The notes under the pieces are model-generated. The model was not told the DNA's origin. It saw only the letters and a list, made by a program, of their open reading frames with translations, and searched no databases. From Bin80 sp965219915 (GTDB taxonomy: Bacteria > Bacteroidota > Rhodothermia > Rhodothermales > Bin80), in the NCBI GenBank assembly GCA_965219915.1, contig OZ244794.1, positions 1,612,001-1,676,000 on the forward strand: DNA of 64,000 nucleotides, written 5' to 3'. A program made the position numbers and the translations under genes. The number at the start of each line of letters is the position of its first letter. The stretch's first letter is position 1. This document shows, piece after piece, positions 26,072 through 35,353 of this stretch.

Positions 26072-27406
26072 CTATGCGGCGGAATTCCATCCATCCACAG
26101 TGAGTCGATCTATAAGAACGTTGGGCTTCTCGACTGGATTATCTGAAAATGCATACGCATCCGTGATATTCCGTGCAAACCGTTCAGTCTGGTCCACCTT
26201 GCGTGTATAATAACTTGCCAATGGAGCACCAGGTTGCACCCTTTCTCCCGGGCGAAGATGCAGTACGATACCTGCCTCAGGATCGACTGAATCTGTCATA
26301 ACTAGCCTACCGGTTCCCATCTCATTAGAGGCATGGGCAATCTTCAGTGCATCTATATCGCTCACATACCCGCCGATATCCAATGGGACGGTAATCACTG
26401 TAGGTTCTATACTGCGCATGCGGAGCGTAGTGTCATAAATTACCGAAGAATCCCCACCCTGTCTATCCACGAGTTTCGCAAAAACATCAAGTGCCCGCCC
26501 CGAATCAATGGTGGCCTGTGCACGTTCCCGAGCCTCCTCAAGAGAATCGGTCAGGCCGGCGAGAACGATCATTTCGCTGCACAGTGAAAGGCACACTTCC
26601 ATTACATCTTCAGGGCCGTCACCTTGCAGGCAGAGGATGGATTCTTCGACTTCAAGCCAGTTCCCGACAGCTCGTCCTAGCGGAACATCCATATTGGTTA
26701 CCCAGGCAATGGTATTCATCCCCAGATGCTCCCCAACATGCACCAGGCTTTCTGCTAGCTCTCTTGCATCCTCGGGGGTTTTCATGAAGGCGCCACGCCC
26801 GAGTTTTACATCCAATACTAAGCCGTCCAAGCCTTCCGCCAACTTTTTACTCAAAATGGAAGCCGTAATGAAAGGGATAAAGTCCACACTTGCCGTTACG
26901 TCGCGCAATGCATACAGCAGGCGATCAGCAGGTGCAATTTCCTTGGTAGGGCCGATAATCGCAAGTCCCGTTTCGCGCACCTGGTTGTAAACTTCCAGCA
27001 GTTCCAGACTAGTACGGAAACCGGGAATAGAGTCCAGTTTATCTAGTGTTCCACCCGTGTGGCCTAGACCACGTCCCGCCATCATGGGCACACAGATGCC
27101 GCAGGCACGGGCCATCGGAGCGAGTACAAGTGAAATTTTATCCCCGACGCCTCCGGTTGAGTGCTTATCGATTACAAGGCTGGAAACCGAGGTGAAATCC
27201 AGGATCCTTCCCGAGTTAAGCATACACTCGGTGAGGGCGATAGTCTCCTTCAAACTCAGCCCACGCAACTGGGAGGCCATCAGAAACGCAGACATCTGAT
27301 AGTCAGGCACGCGCCCCGCAGTATATCCGTCAATGAGATACTGAATATCCTTGTCTGCAAGCTCGCCGCCGTCGCGTTTATGCGTTATTATTTTGATTGC
27401 GTCCAT
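26072..27406 (-). CDS. deoA: thymidine / pyrimidine-nucleoside phosphorylase
   Basis: This 444-residue enzyme splits thymidine (and perhaps uridine) with phosphate into base and (deoxy)ribose-1-phosphate in the cytoplasmic salvage pathway. Diagnostic segments are DKHSTGGVGDKISLVLAP (phosphate binding, about residue 83) and AGRGLGHTGGTLDKLDSIPG (about 110-129), both typical of the DeoA/Pdp family. DVKLGRGAFMKTPEDA follows later. Length matches the family. The broader pyrimidine specificity of Pdp enzymes cannot be excluded. The pspA gene lies 82 bp downstream on the same strand. Confidence 0.93.
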   Translation of the reverse strand: MDAIKIITHKRDGGELADKDIQYLIDGYTAGRVPDYQMSAFLMASQLRGLSLKETIALTECMLNSGRILDFTSVSSLVIDKHSTGGVGDKISLVLAPMARACGICVPMMAGRGLGHTGGTLDKLDSIPGFRTSLELLEVYNQVRETGLAIIGPTKEIAPADRLLYALRDVTASVDFIPFITASILSKKLAEGLDGLVLDVKLGRGAFMKTPEDARELAESLVHVGEHLGMNTIAWVTNMDVPLGRAVGNWLEVEESILCLQGDGPEDVMEVCLSLCSEMIVLAGLTDSLEEARERAQATIDSGRALDVFAKLVDRQGGDSSVIYDTTLRMRSIEPTVITVPLDIGGYVSDIDALKIAHASNEMGTGRLVMTDSVDPEAGIVLHLRPGERVQPGAPLASYYTRKVDQTERFARNITDAYAFSDNPVEKPNVLIDRLTVDGWNSAA

Positions 27407-27483
27407 TGCTTCAGAACACGCAAAAGGCGAACCGCGCTACGATTTGGTCCGCCCTAAAAACCATTAAGCAGATGAGCCCAAGG

Positions 27484-27702
27484 TTACTTGCCGGTGGATG
27501 TTTTGCCGTATCTACGGCGGAATTTCTCAACACGCCCCGCGGTGTCCACGTATTGTCTGCGTCCAGTGTAAAACGGATGATTGGTACTGTCAACCTCCGA
27601 AACATATCGATCAACCTTCATGGTTGATCGCGTCTCAAACTCCGTACCGTCAGCCAGACGTACCGTGATGGGACGGTAATCCGGGTGGATATCCTTTTTC
27701 AT
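27484..27702 (-). CDS. rpmE2: type B 50S ribosomal protein L31
   Basis: This 72-residue ribosomal protein begins MKKDIHPDYRPITVRLADGT, and HPFYTGRRQYVDTAGRVEKF is the characteristic core. It lacks the zinc-binding cysteines of type A L31, hence type B, the zinc-independent version common in this phylum. The longer open frame starts at 27750, but the ATG at 27702 gives the standard N-terminus. It lies between uvrB and the thymidine phosphorylase gene on the same strand. Confidence 0.95.
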   Translation of the reverse strand: MKKDIHPDYRPITVRLADGTEFETRSTMKVDRYVSEVDSTNHPFYTGRRQYVDTAGRVEKFRRRYGKTSTGK

Positions 27703-27758
27703 GTTGTTTGAGCTACCAATGGTGCTATCAGATCCAATGGCCCCGTTCAATTGTTTTG

Positions 27759-29864
27759 TTATGTCTTAGTTCCGTCTGACAACAGGCCTTCAATGCGTGT
27801 GATTGTATCTCGGAGCATGGCTGCTTTTTCGAATTCCATATTCTCTGCAGCTTCGAGCATTTCGATTTTTGTCTGTTCAATCAGTTGATGTTTTTCGCTA
27901 TCGTTAAGCAGTTTGAGCAATGGATCGTCCAACTGTTTGGGCATGCCGGGAATTTCTATGGGCTGCATAGAGGGGGATTGCCCTTCCGGGCCGCGCTCCT
28001 CTGCGACCACGGTGCCACGTAGCACCTCACTGCGATCCTTATGCACCGTTTGCGGGGTAATACCGTGTTTTTCGTTATAGGCCAGTTGCTTGGTTCTTCG
28101 GCGAGTGGATTCGTCAAGCATTCGCTGCATGCTGCCGGTTACCTTGTCGGCATACAGGATAATTTTGCTGTTTATATTTCTGGCAGCGCGACCCGCGGTC
28201 TGGATCAATGCACGGTCACTACGTAAGAACCCCTCCTTATCTGCGTCAATGATAGCAACTAGGGATACTTCCGGTAGATCAAGCCCTTCGCGCAGCAAAT
28301 TAACGCCGACAAGGACATCAAAAGCCCCGAGTCGAAGGTCACGAAGCAGTTCGACTCTCGTTAAGGCATCTATATCTGAATGTAGGTACCGTGTGCGGAT
28401 GCCAAACGAATCCAGATAGTCGGTCAAGTCTTCTGCCATACGTTTCGTCAGCGTCGTGACCAGCGTACGCTCATTCCGCTGATTTACTATGCGAATTTCT
28501 TCAAGCAAATCGTCGATCTGATTCTTGCTCGGCCTCAACAGCACCGGTGGATCGGGAATTCCCGTTGGGCGAATGACCTGTTCGGCAATTTCCCCACCGG
28601 ATTTTTCCAGTTCATAGTCGCTCGGAGTTGCGCTCATATAGATCGTATGCCGCTGACGTACTTCGTACTCCTCGAAAGTCATCGGACGATTATCAAGAGC
28701 GGAAGGCAGTCTAAATCCGTGCTCTACAAGCGCAAGTTTGCGTGCGCGATCCCCGTTGTACATGGCGCGTACCTGGGGAATGGTTGCATGACTCTCGTCA
28801 ACAATTAGAAGGAAATCGTCTGGAAAATAGTCCATGAGACAGTAGGGGCGCTGCCCCTCCGGTAATCCGGTCATGTGACGGCTGTAATTCTCAATACCTG
28901 AACAATATCCTAGCTCACGAATCATTTCAAGATCGAATCGCGTGCGTTGCTCCAGGCGCTGAGCTTCCAGCATCTTCTCTTGCTGCCGCAGTACAGCCAA
29001 ACGCCAGTTGAGCTCATCCTCAATGGTGGTTATTGCGCGATCAATTTTCTCTTGGGGGGTAACAAAAATTCGAGCCGGATAAATCGTCAGAGCGATATCC
29101 TCTTTGTTCAGCGTTACTCCTGTAAGAGGGTCAATGGAGGTTATAAGTTCAATCTCGTCTCCCCAAAAAGTTATACGGTAGGCGCGATCCTCCATGTAGG
29201 AAGGATAAACATCTACGATATCCCCCCGTACCCTGAATGTCCCGGGCTGCAGTTCAGTATCATTGCGTTGGTAAAAGATGCTGATAAGCTGCAGTAGCAG
29301 GTCACCTCGTTCTATCGACTGCCCGGGCGAGAGCTGTACGATTTGAGACTTGTACTCTTCAGGCGAACCAAGGCCGTATATACAGGACACGCTAGCAACC
29401 ACAATAACATCGGAGCGGCCGGAGACCAGAGCACTGGTCGCTCTCAGTCGAAGTCTGTCAATTTGATCATTGATCGACAGATCCTTTTCAATGTAGGTGT
29501 CACTCTGGACGATGTAGGCTTCCGGCTGATAGTAGTCATAGTAGGAGATAAAAAATTCAACAGCGTTTTTCGGAAAAAACTGCCGGAATTCTGCATAGAG
29601 CTGTGCAGCCAAGGTTTTATTGTGGCTCATAACAAGCGTCGGCTTGCCAGCGTTTTGGATGACATTGCTAATGGTAAAAGTTTTGCCGGATCCCGTTACG
29701 CCAAGTAGCGTTTGGTGCTCCTTTCCATTGAGCAACCCCTCAGTCAGTGTTTCAATGGCTTCCGGCTGATCACCGAATGGTTTGAATGGGGCCTGCAATT
29801 CAAATCTGCGCTGAGAAAATGGGTTGGGCATGGGCTGATTTGCAACAGAGTCGAATCTAATCAA
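27759..29864 (-). CDS. uvrB: excinuclease ABC subunit B
   Basis: This DNA-repair protein of up to 701 residues is the damage-verifying helicase-like subunit of UvrABC nucleotide excision repair. It shows Walker A GVTGSGKTF, the beta-hairpin region YYDYYQPEAYI, DESHATIPQ and the helicase motifs GVNLLREGLDLPEVSLV and QTAGRAARN. A C-terminal UVR domain (LIEQTKIEMLEAAENMEFEK) binds UvrC. Length and order match the family. The first ATG is at 29864; the ATG eleven codons in (29831, MPNPFS) is an equally good start. It is divergent from the amidohydrolase gene. Confidence 0.97.
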   Translation of the reverse strand: MIRFDSVANQPMPNPFSQRRFELQAPFKPFGDQPEAIETLTEGLLNGKEHQTLLGVTGSGKTFTISNVIQNAGKPTLVMSHNKTLAAQLYAEFRQFFPKNAVEFFISYYDYYQPEAYIVQSDTYIEKDLSINDQIDRLRLRATSALVSGRSDVIVVASVSCIYGLGSPEEYKSQIVQLSPGQSIERGDLLLQLISIFYQRNDTELQPGTFRVRGDIVDVYPSYMEDRAYRITFWGDEIELITSIDPLTGVTLNKEDIALTIYPARIFVTPQEKIDRAITTIEDELNWRLAVLRQQEKMLEAQRLEQRTRFDLEMIRELGYCSGIENYSRHMTGLPEGQRPYCLMDYFPDDFLLIVDESHATIPQVRAMYNGDRARKLALVEHGFRLPSALDNRPMTFEEYEVRQRHTIYMSATPSDYELEKSGGEIAEQVIRPTGIPDPPVLLRPSKNQIDDLLEEIRIVNQRNERTLVTTLTKRMAEDLTDYLDSFGIRTRYLHSDIDALTRVELLRDLRLGAFDVLVGVNLLREGLDLPEVSLVAIIDADKEGFLRSDRALIQTAGRAARNINSKIILYADKVTGSMQRMLDESTRRRTKQLAYNEKHGITPQTVHKDRSEVLRGTVVAEERGPEGQSPSMQPIEIPGMPKQLDDPLLKLLNDSEKHQLIEQTKIEMLEAAENMEFEKAAMLRDTITRIEGLLSDGTKT

Positions 29865-29930
29865 GGAAGATACTTGCGTATATTACCGTACACTGTGCCG
29901 GGTTCGGTCTCATAAACATAGGATTAAGTA

Positions 29931-31502
29931 ATGAAGTATCGTTTTTTAATCGCCGCATTGTTCGTGTTTCCTGCCCTGCAGGTCAATGGACAAACACTTC
30001 AATGGGAAGACTATTCGCCTGTTTCGACGCTTGAAGTTGAAAAGAACCCCGTAACACGTGCCAAATACCATTTTGTTGATGCTCATGCGCATCAATGGAG
30101 GATTGGTACAGCATCGGCGGAAGAAATCAAAGCAATGGTTGCTGAGATGGATGCCATGAATCTGGTGACCATGGTCAATCTCAGTGGAGGCAGCGGTGAG
30201 GACCTCCTGCAAAAAATCCAGAACACGGAAGCGCATGCTCCGGGCAGATTTGTGCATTACGCAAACATTGATTTTTCTCGGGTAGGTGAACCCGGTTTCG
30301 GCGAGGCTGCCGCCAGACAGCTCGAGATTGATTTCCAAAACGGTGCCGCAGGACTTAAAATTTTCAAAAACCTGGGAATGACCGTGGTTGATGCAGACGG
30401 TGTCCGTGTGCCAACTGATGACCCGAGGTTGGATCCGATCTGGGCTAAATGCGGTGAACTGGGTATACCCGTTTTGATTCACACAGCGGATCCGGAGCCG
30501 TTCTGGTTTCCGCATGACGAGTACAACGAGCGTTGGTTTGAGCTCAAGGAGCGTCCGGGAAGAAAGCAGGAAGGTGATCCGACCTGGGACCTAATGATAG
30601 AGGAACAATGGAACGTGTTCAAGAAGCATCCAGAGACCACTTTCTTTAATGCACACCTCGGCTGGTTCGGAAACAACCTGAAGAGGATGGGTGATAGTCT
30701 TGATGTGTACCCCAACGTATACACAGAGTTGGGGGCTGTTGTGGCAGAACTTGGTCGACAACCCCGCACTGCCCGGCAGTGGCTAATTGACTACCAGGAT
30801 CGTGTGCTGATGGGCAAAGATTCCTGGGAACCATCAGAATATCATGTCTATTTCCGCATTTTTGAAACGGCGGATGAATTTTTTCCCTATTACCGGAAGC
30901 GCCATGCTTGGTGGACAATGTATGGTTTGGACTTGCCTGATGAGGTGTTGCGAAAGATTTATTACAAGAATGCTCTCAAAACTATTCCGGCAATTGATGA
31001 GACACTCTATGAATCCGATTGGAATGTGGCTCATATTCCAGAGGAGGAGCCTCGCCTAAGTCCGTTGCAGTTGGCACGTACACAAGTTGGAGATGCCTAC
31101 GTGAAAGTGCACTATAGCTCACCGCGCAAGCGGGGGCGTGAGATATTCGGAGATTTGGTTCCATACGGAGAACTTTGGCGTACCGCAGCAAATGAAGCCA
31201 CCGAAATCACCGTCACCGCAGATGTTCGCGTTGGTGGTCAGATATTGCCGGCGGGCACATACTCGCTCTTCAGTATTCCTGATCAGACCCAATGGACGCT
31301 TATTCTCAACAGTGGTTTGGGACAGAACGGTACAGGACAATACGATGAGGAGCAGGATGTTCTGAGTGTTACGGTTCCGGTGACTGAACTGAACGCAATT
31401 CGGGAAGCATTCACAATATCCTTTGAAGAGCAGGAACTTGGTGTCAACATGATTGTTGAGTGGGATCGCGTGAGGGTGGAGATGGGGTTGAGTGTGCCTT
31501 AG
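29931..31502 (+). CDS. exported amidohydrolase fused to a C-terminal DUF2911 domain
   Basis: This 523-residue protein starts with a signal peptide (FLIAALFVFPALQVNG, cut near residue 20). Residues about 40-360 form an amidohydrolase-2 type TIM barrel with the metal motif DAHAH, then VLIHTADPEPFW, FFNAHLGW and GKDSWEPSEYH. Residues about 378-515 form a DUF2911 domain, recognisable by VHYSSPRKRGREIFGDLVPYG, the RTAANEATEI strand and LPAGTYSLFSIPDQ. DUF2911 usually occurs as a free exported protein in Bacteroidota. The fusion is in one uninterrupted frame. Substrate is unknown; the amidohydrolase-2 family includes decarboxylases and lactonases. Confidence 0.85.
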   Translation: MKYRFLIAALFVFPALQVNGQTLQWEDYSPVSTLEVEKNPVTRAKYHFVDAHAHQWRIGTASAEEIKAMVAEMDAMNLVTMVNLSGGSGEDLLQKIQNTEAHAPGRFVHYANIDFSRVGEPGFGEAAARQLEIDFQNGAAGLKIFKNLGMTVVDADGVRVPTDDPRLDPIWAKCGELGIPVLIHTADPEPFWFPHDEYNERWFELKERPGRKQEGDPTWDLMIEEQWNVFKKHPETTFFNAHLGWFGNNLKRMGDSLDVYPNVYTELGAVVAELGRQPRTARQWLIDYQDRVLMGKDSWEPSEYHVYFRIFETADEFFPYYRKRHAWWTMYGLDLPDEVLRKIYYKNALKTIPAIDETLYESDWNVAHIPEEEPRLSPLQLARTQVGDAYVKVHYSSPRKRGREIFGDLVPYGELWRTAANEATEITVTADVRVGGQILPAGTYSLFSIPDQTQWTLILNSGLGQNGTGQYDEEQDVLSVTVPVTELNAIREAFTISFEEQELGVNMIVEWDRVRVEMGLSVP

Positions 31503-31583
31503 ACTAGATGTCGAAACATCCCAGAGTGCAACCTTGATTGCCAGCGGCAGCCAATTTCTACCTACCTAAACCAAAATTCGAAC

Positions 31584-33470
31584 ATGTCATTGCGGTTACC
31601 TGCCCTTGCAGCCGTCGCGTTCGTATTGTTTGTAACGCCCCTGCAGGCCCAGCCGTTTACGTTTTCTTCGGTAAAACCGGTTTCCCTGAATGAGCTTGAG
31701 TATGGACAAGTGGTATTCTTTGACTTCAACAGGGACGGGATGCTTGATCTGCTGGCAACAGGGAATTCTGCAAACCTGCCCCCATTTGTGCCACGAGCGT
31801 ATGTAGCTCTTTCGCAGGGGGCTTATAATTTTGCTGATGGGAGTGAAGGACTGGTCTTTTCCGAGCGAGCGCTCGGCCAAGGACTCTGGCAGAGTTCTAT
31901 AGTAGTCGCGGACTTTGATCTAGACGGCTATGTGGATGTCGTGGTGTCTGGGCGGATTCATAATGCTGCAAATTTTGAAACGCGACCACTGGAAGGTGTT
32001 ACGCACGTATATCGCGGCAGCGCATCTGGTTCCTTTGCATTTGTTTCGTCGGAGCTTCTTGGTATTTATGGTGGGAGTGTTAGCACCGCAGACATAGACG
32101 GGGATGGAGATGAAGATCTTTTCATAACGGGGCTGCGTACGCAGGAAGAAATTGCCGCAGCTTTGTACCGCAATAACGATGGCACATTCGAAACAATACC
32201 ACTTCCATTTGAACCACTTGCGATGGGAGATGCTAAGTGGGCCGATATAGACAACGACGGGGACCTAGACCTCGCGCTCTCAGGAGTAACAGAAAACGGA
32301 GTTCCAAAGACTAAGGTTTATCGCAACGATGGGCTTGGAAACTTCACCGAAGATAGGGTAAATATTCCCGGTTTACTATTCTCGGCCATGGACTGGGGGG
32401 ATTACGATAACGATGGCGACTTGGATCTGGCATTGAGCGGAGCACGCTATCACAGGACGAAATATTTTGAATCAGTCGTCCAGGTCTGGCAAAACCAAAG
32501 CGGACAGCTAAGTAATTCGGGAATTGAAATACCTGCTGTCTTAGATGGTGATGTGGCTTGGGGAGATTACGACAGTGATGGAGGTTTGGACCTGTTGGTG
32601 GTTGGTAGCACTGATGTGCGTAGTGGACGCTCCGGCCGGCTATACCGAAATGAAGAGGGAAACTTGGTGCCCCGCATTGCTGTTCCCGGTGTTGCTGCGT
32701 CCAATGCGGTTTGGGGGGATTACGACGGAGACAATGATCTGGATCTTGTCATCACGGGCAGCAGTGTGAATATCAATCCATTGATGAGGCTTTACCGCAA
32801 TGATTCACGTGCGGTGAACAAGGTTCCTGTTGCACCAACAGGACTGGAAGCACATGAAGATGATGGGATTGTAACGCTTGATTGGCAGGCAGGGGCAGAC
32901 GAAGAAACCCCGGCAGCTGCACTGAATTACAACATCCGGATCGGAACTGCTGCCGGTACGGATAACGTAATGCCCGCGTATAGCGACCTATCCACTGGCC
33001 GACGTCTGTATCCTACCCGAGGTAATGCAGGGATCCAAACTTCTTGGAGATTACAGAGTCTGCCGGCAGGCGACTATTTCTGGAGTGTACAGGCAATTGA
33101 CCAGAGTTTCGTGGCCTCTTCATGGTCGGAAGAAGGGAGTTTCAGTGTTTCTGCGGGGGGGAAGCTCACCTCCGTTGAGGATGTAGTTCCGCGGTCAACT
33201 ATTCTGGATGTTGGATACCCAAACCCATTCAATGAACGCGTAACCATACCCTTTTCGCTGGATGCTCCATCGACAGTCGAAATATCGGTATATAATGTTC
33301 TTGGTAGCCTAGTGAAGCGTCTGGTGAATGATTCTCTGGAGCCGGGCAACCATCAGGTGCAGTGGACCGGGACAGATGAACGTAATATGCCGGTAGCCCC
33401 GGGACTATATATGGTACGCATGAATGCCGGGGCTGCACATCACGTACAACATCTAACCTTGATTAGATAA
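31584..33470 (+). CDS. secreted FG-GAP/VCBS repeat protein with T9SS sorting domain
   Basis: This 628-residue protein has a signal peptide ending LQAQ (about residue 23). Residues about 40-410 contain six or more FG-GAP repeats forming a beta-propeller, each with a calcium-type loop such as DIDGDGDEDLFITG, DIDNDGDLDLALSG and DYDNDGDLDLALSG. An FN3-like domain follows (about 420-525). The last ~85 residues are a type A T9SS C-terminal sorting domain: GYPNPFNERVTIPF, VYNVLGSLVKRL and APGLYMVRM. It is therefore exported through T9SS and attached to the cell surface or released. Its neighbour 33508-35187 is a paralog. Confidence 0.9.
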   Translation: MSLRLPALAAVAFVLFVTPLQAQPFTFSSVKPVSLNELEYGQVVFFDFNRDGMLDLLATGNSANLPPFVPRAYVALSQGAYNFADGSEGLVFSERALGQGLWQSSIVVADFDLDGYVDVVVSGRIHNAANFETRPLEGVTHVYRGSASGSFAFVSSELLGIYGGSVSTADIDGDGDEDLFITGLRTQEEIAAALYRNNDGTFETIPLPFEPLAMGDAKWADIDNDGDLDLALSGVTENGVPKTKVYRNDGLGNFTEDRVNIPGLLFSAMDWGDYDNDGDLDLALSGARYHRTKYFESVVQVWQNQSGQLSNSGIEIPAVLDGDVAWGDYDSDGGLDLLVVGSTDVRSGRSGRLYRNEEGNLVPRIAVPGVAASNAVWGDYDGDNDLDLVITGSSVNINPLMRLYRNDSRAVNKVPVAPTGLEAHEDDGIVTLDWQAGADEETPAAALNYNIRIGTAAGTDNVMPAYSDLSTGRRLYPTRGNAGIQTSWRLQSLPAGDYFWSVQAIDQSFVASSWSEEGSFSVSAGGKLTSVEDVVPRSTILDVGYPNPFNERVTIPFSLDAPSTVEISVYNVLGSLVKRLVNDSLEPGNHQVQWTGTDERNMPVAPGLYMVRMNAGAAHHVQHLTLIR

Positions 33471-33507
33471 GAGTCATGCTAATACACCCTTGCCAGAGCC
33501 TATAGTA

Positions 33508-35187
33508 ATGTTCAAGTTGTCTGCCAGTTTGATAGTTACAGTATTCTGTGTATCTGTGGCAAGTGCCCAAGAGGCAAGCTTATTCCAAGAGTTGCTTGTG
33601 ACGGATCCGGTGGGGGTTCGCTATGGAGATGCGGTTCTGGGTGATTTTGATATGGATGGCGACCAAGATCTCATCATGATCGGATATGCGGATGAGGATC
33701 CGCGGCCTATCCTAGGGCGCCCTGCAGGTCCATTGGCAGGGTTTTATACTCACGATGGAATTACTCAGGTGGAAGTACCAAATTCAGTTGGAGAGACCGA
33801 GTTTGTGGATGCGGTTGCATTCACGGAGTCAAATGCGGTCGGGCAGGAGTTGATCGGCCTGTGGTATAGTGCGATCGCTGTTGGTGATTTTGACTCAAAT
33901 GGCACATTGGATGTGGCCACACTTGGGCTTGACGCAAGTGATATTGCCAGACTTTATGTGTACGAATACTCGCAGGAGCAGGGGCTCCTTGATCTTGTAT
34001 ATGAACTAGAGGGACTCTACTCCGGTGATTTGGGTTGGGGGGATTTAGATAATGACGGGGATATTGATCTGGTTGCTTGTGGACGTAACCAGGAAGGGGT
34101 GCCGGAAACAGTTCATTATGAGAACACAGGTGAATCTCTAGGTCGTTTTGAAGTCTCGACTAACACATTTACGGGTTTGGCTGAATGTGATCTTGATATT
34201 GGAGATTACGATACGGATGGAGACTTGGATCTTGTGATAGCTGGCGTAACTGCCGAGGACGGTTTTTTGACTTTGGTTTACGACAATGTCGGTTCAGGAC
34301 AGTTGATGCCGGCTTCGCACGCTTTCAGATCGCGTGGATGGCAGTCTGTCGCGTGGGGTGATTTTGATATGGATGGTGATCTGGATTTGGTGCAAAGCGG
34401 GGCAAGAATTACTCCGATGATTCTCGAGGGTGTGGTGACGGTTTATCGTAATGAAGCTGGAAGTTTTGTTGAGGAGGACATATTGGAAGGAGGCTTCACG
34501 AATGATCCTACGCCTGGGCGCTTCGATGGAAATGTTGATTGGGGTGATCAGGATAATTCGGGATATCCAGACTTTGTGATCACAGGTTTTGAGGGACCAC
34601 TGTCTTCGGAAAGCACACAGATTTACAATGGGAGGCGGGGCACCCGGTTCGCTAAATCTGTGCCTGACAAATTCGACGGAGGCGTCCACGGCACGGTACT
34701 CTGGTTTGATCATGACTATGACCTGGACCTAGACCTGTTTATAATGGGGCATGCTCCGCGCGATCAAACGATGCGTGTTCGGGTAATGCAGAACACAATC
34801 TTCTTTGGGTTGGAGTCGCCAAGCCCCCCGACTGAAATGCAGGCTATGGTTCTTGGAAGCACTTCGGTTCAGCTTTCATGGGACGGTGCGAACGACACGC
34901 ACACACCCACTGCAGGCCTAACCTATAATTTGCGTGTTGGTACCGAGCCCGGGGGAATAGATTTGGTTTCTCCTCTGGCAAACTTAACTACGGGGCGGCG
35001 CTATGTATCAAGACGAGGCAACGTTGATCATGCAAAGTCCTGGATTCTACGCGATCTAGAACCTGGGACTGTCTACTACTGGAGTGTTCAGGCGATTGAT
35101 CAGACTTTTTCTGCTTCCGAATTTTCAGCAGAAGGGAGTTTTGAGGTATCCGGTCCAGAAGCTGGACTGGCCGAGGATCCGAATTGA
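33508..35187 (+). CDS. secreted FG-GAP/VCBS repeat protein, paralog without sorting domain
   Basis: This 559-residue protein has a signal peptide ending VASAQ. It has the same plan as the upstream gene, with FG-GAP repeats (DFDMDGDQDLIMIG, DLDNDGDIDLVACG, DYDTDGDLDLVIAG, DFDMDGDLDLVQSG) and then an FN3-like domain with the shared WSVQAIDQTF segment. It stops right after the FN3 domain (FEVSGPEAGLAEDPN), where the sibling continues into the T9SS sorting domain. I checked the other frames downstream and saw no displaced sorting domain. The start at ATG 33508 gives a normal signal peptide; an upstream in-frame TTG at 33490 is unlikely. The gap to the upstream gene is 37 bp. Confidence 0.85.
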   Translation: MFKLSASLIVTVFCVSVASAQEASLFQELLVTDPVGVRYGDAVLGDFDMDGDQDLIMIGYADEDPRPILGRPAGPLAGFYTHDGITQVEVPNSVGETEFVDAVAFTESNAVGQELIGLWYSAIAVGDFDSNGTLDVATLGLDASDIARLYVYEYSQEQGLLDLVYELEGLYSGDLGWGDLDNDGDIDLVACGRNQEGVPETVHYENTGESLGRFEVSTNTFTGLAECDLDIGDYDTDGDLDLVIAGVTAEDGFLTLVYDNVGSGQLMPASHAFRSRGWQSVAWGDFDMDGDLDLVQSGARITPMILEGVVTVYRNEAGSFVEEDILEGGFTNDPTPGRFDGNVDWGDQDNSGYPDFVITGFEGPLSSESTQIYNGRRGTRFAKSVPDKFDGGVHGTVLWFDHDYDLDLDLFIMGHAPRDQTMRVRVMQNTIFFGLESPSPPTEMQAMVLGSTSVQLSWDGANDTHTPTAGLTYNLRVGTEPGGIDLVSPLANLTTGRRYVSRRGNVDHAKSWILRDLEPGTVYYWSVQAIDQTFSASEFSAEGSFEVSGPEAGLAEDPN

Positions 35188-35353
35188 TCTGGTTCGGATC
35201 GCTAGTAAAATGATCAAGGATCGTAGCTTGGTCACAGCCTACACGCCAACATTAGGAGTTGACATTCTCCCCAGCGTGCTTCCGGCTAGCTCTGGTATGC
35301 GTGCCACGGAATTGCTGTAGCACGGAAATTCTCGAAATGGAGGCCAGGTCTGT

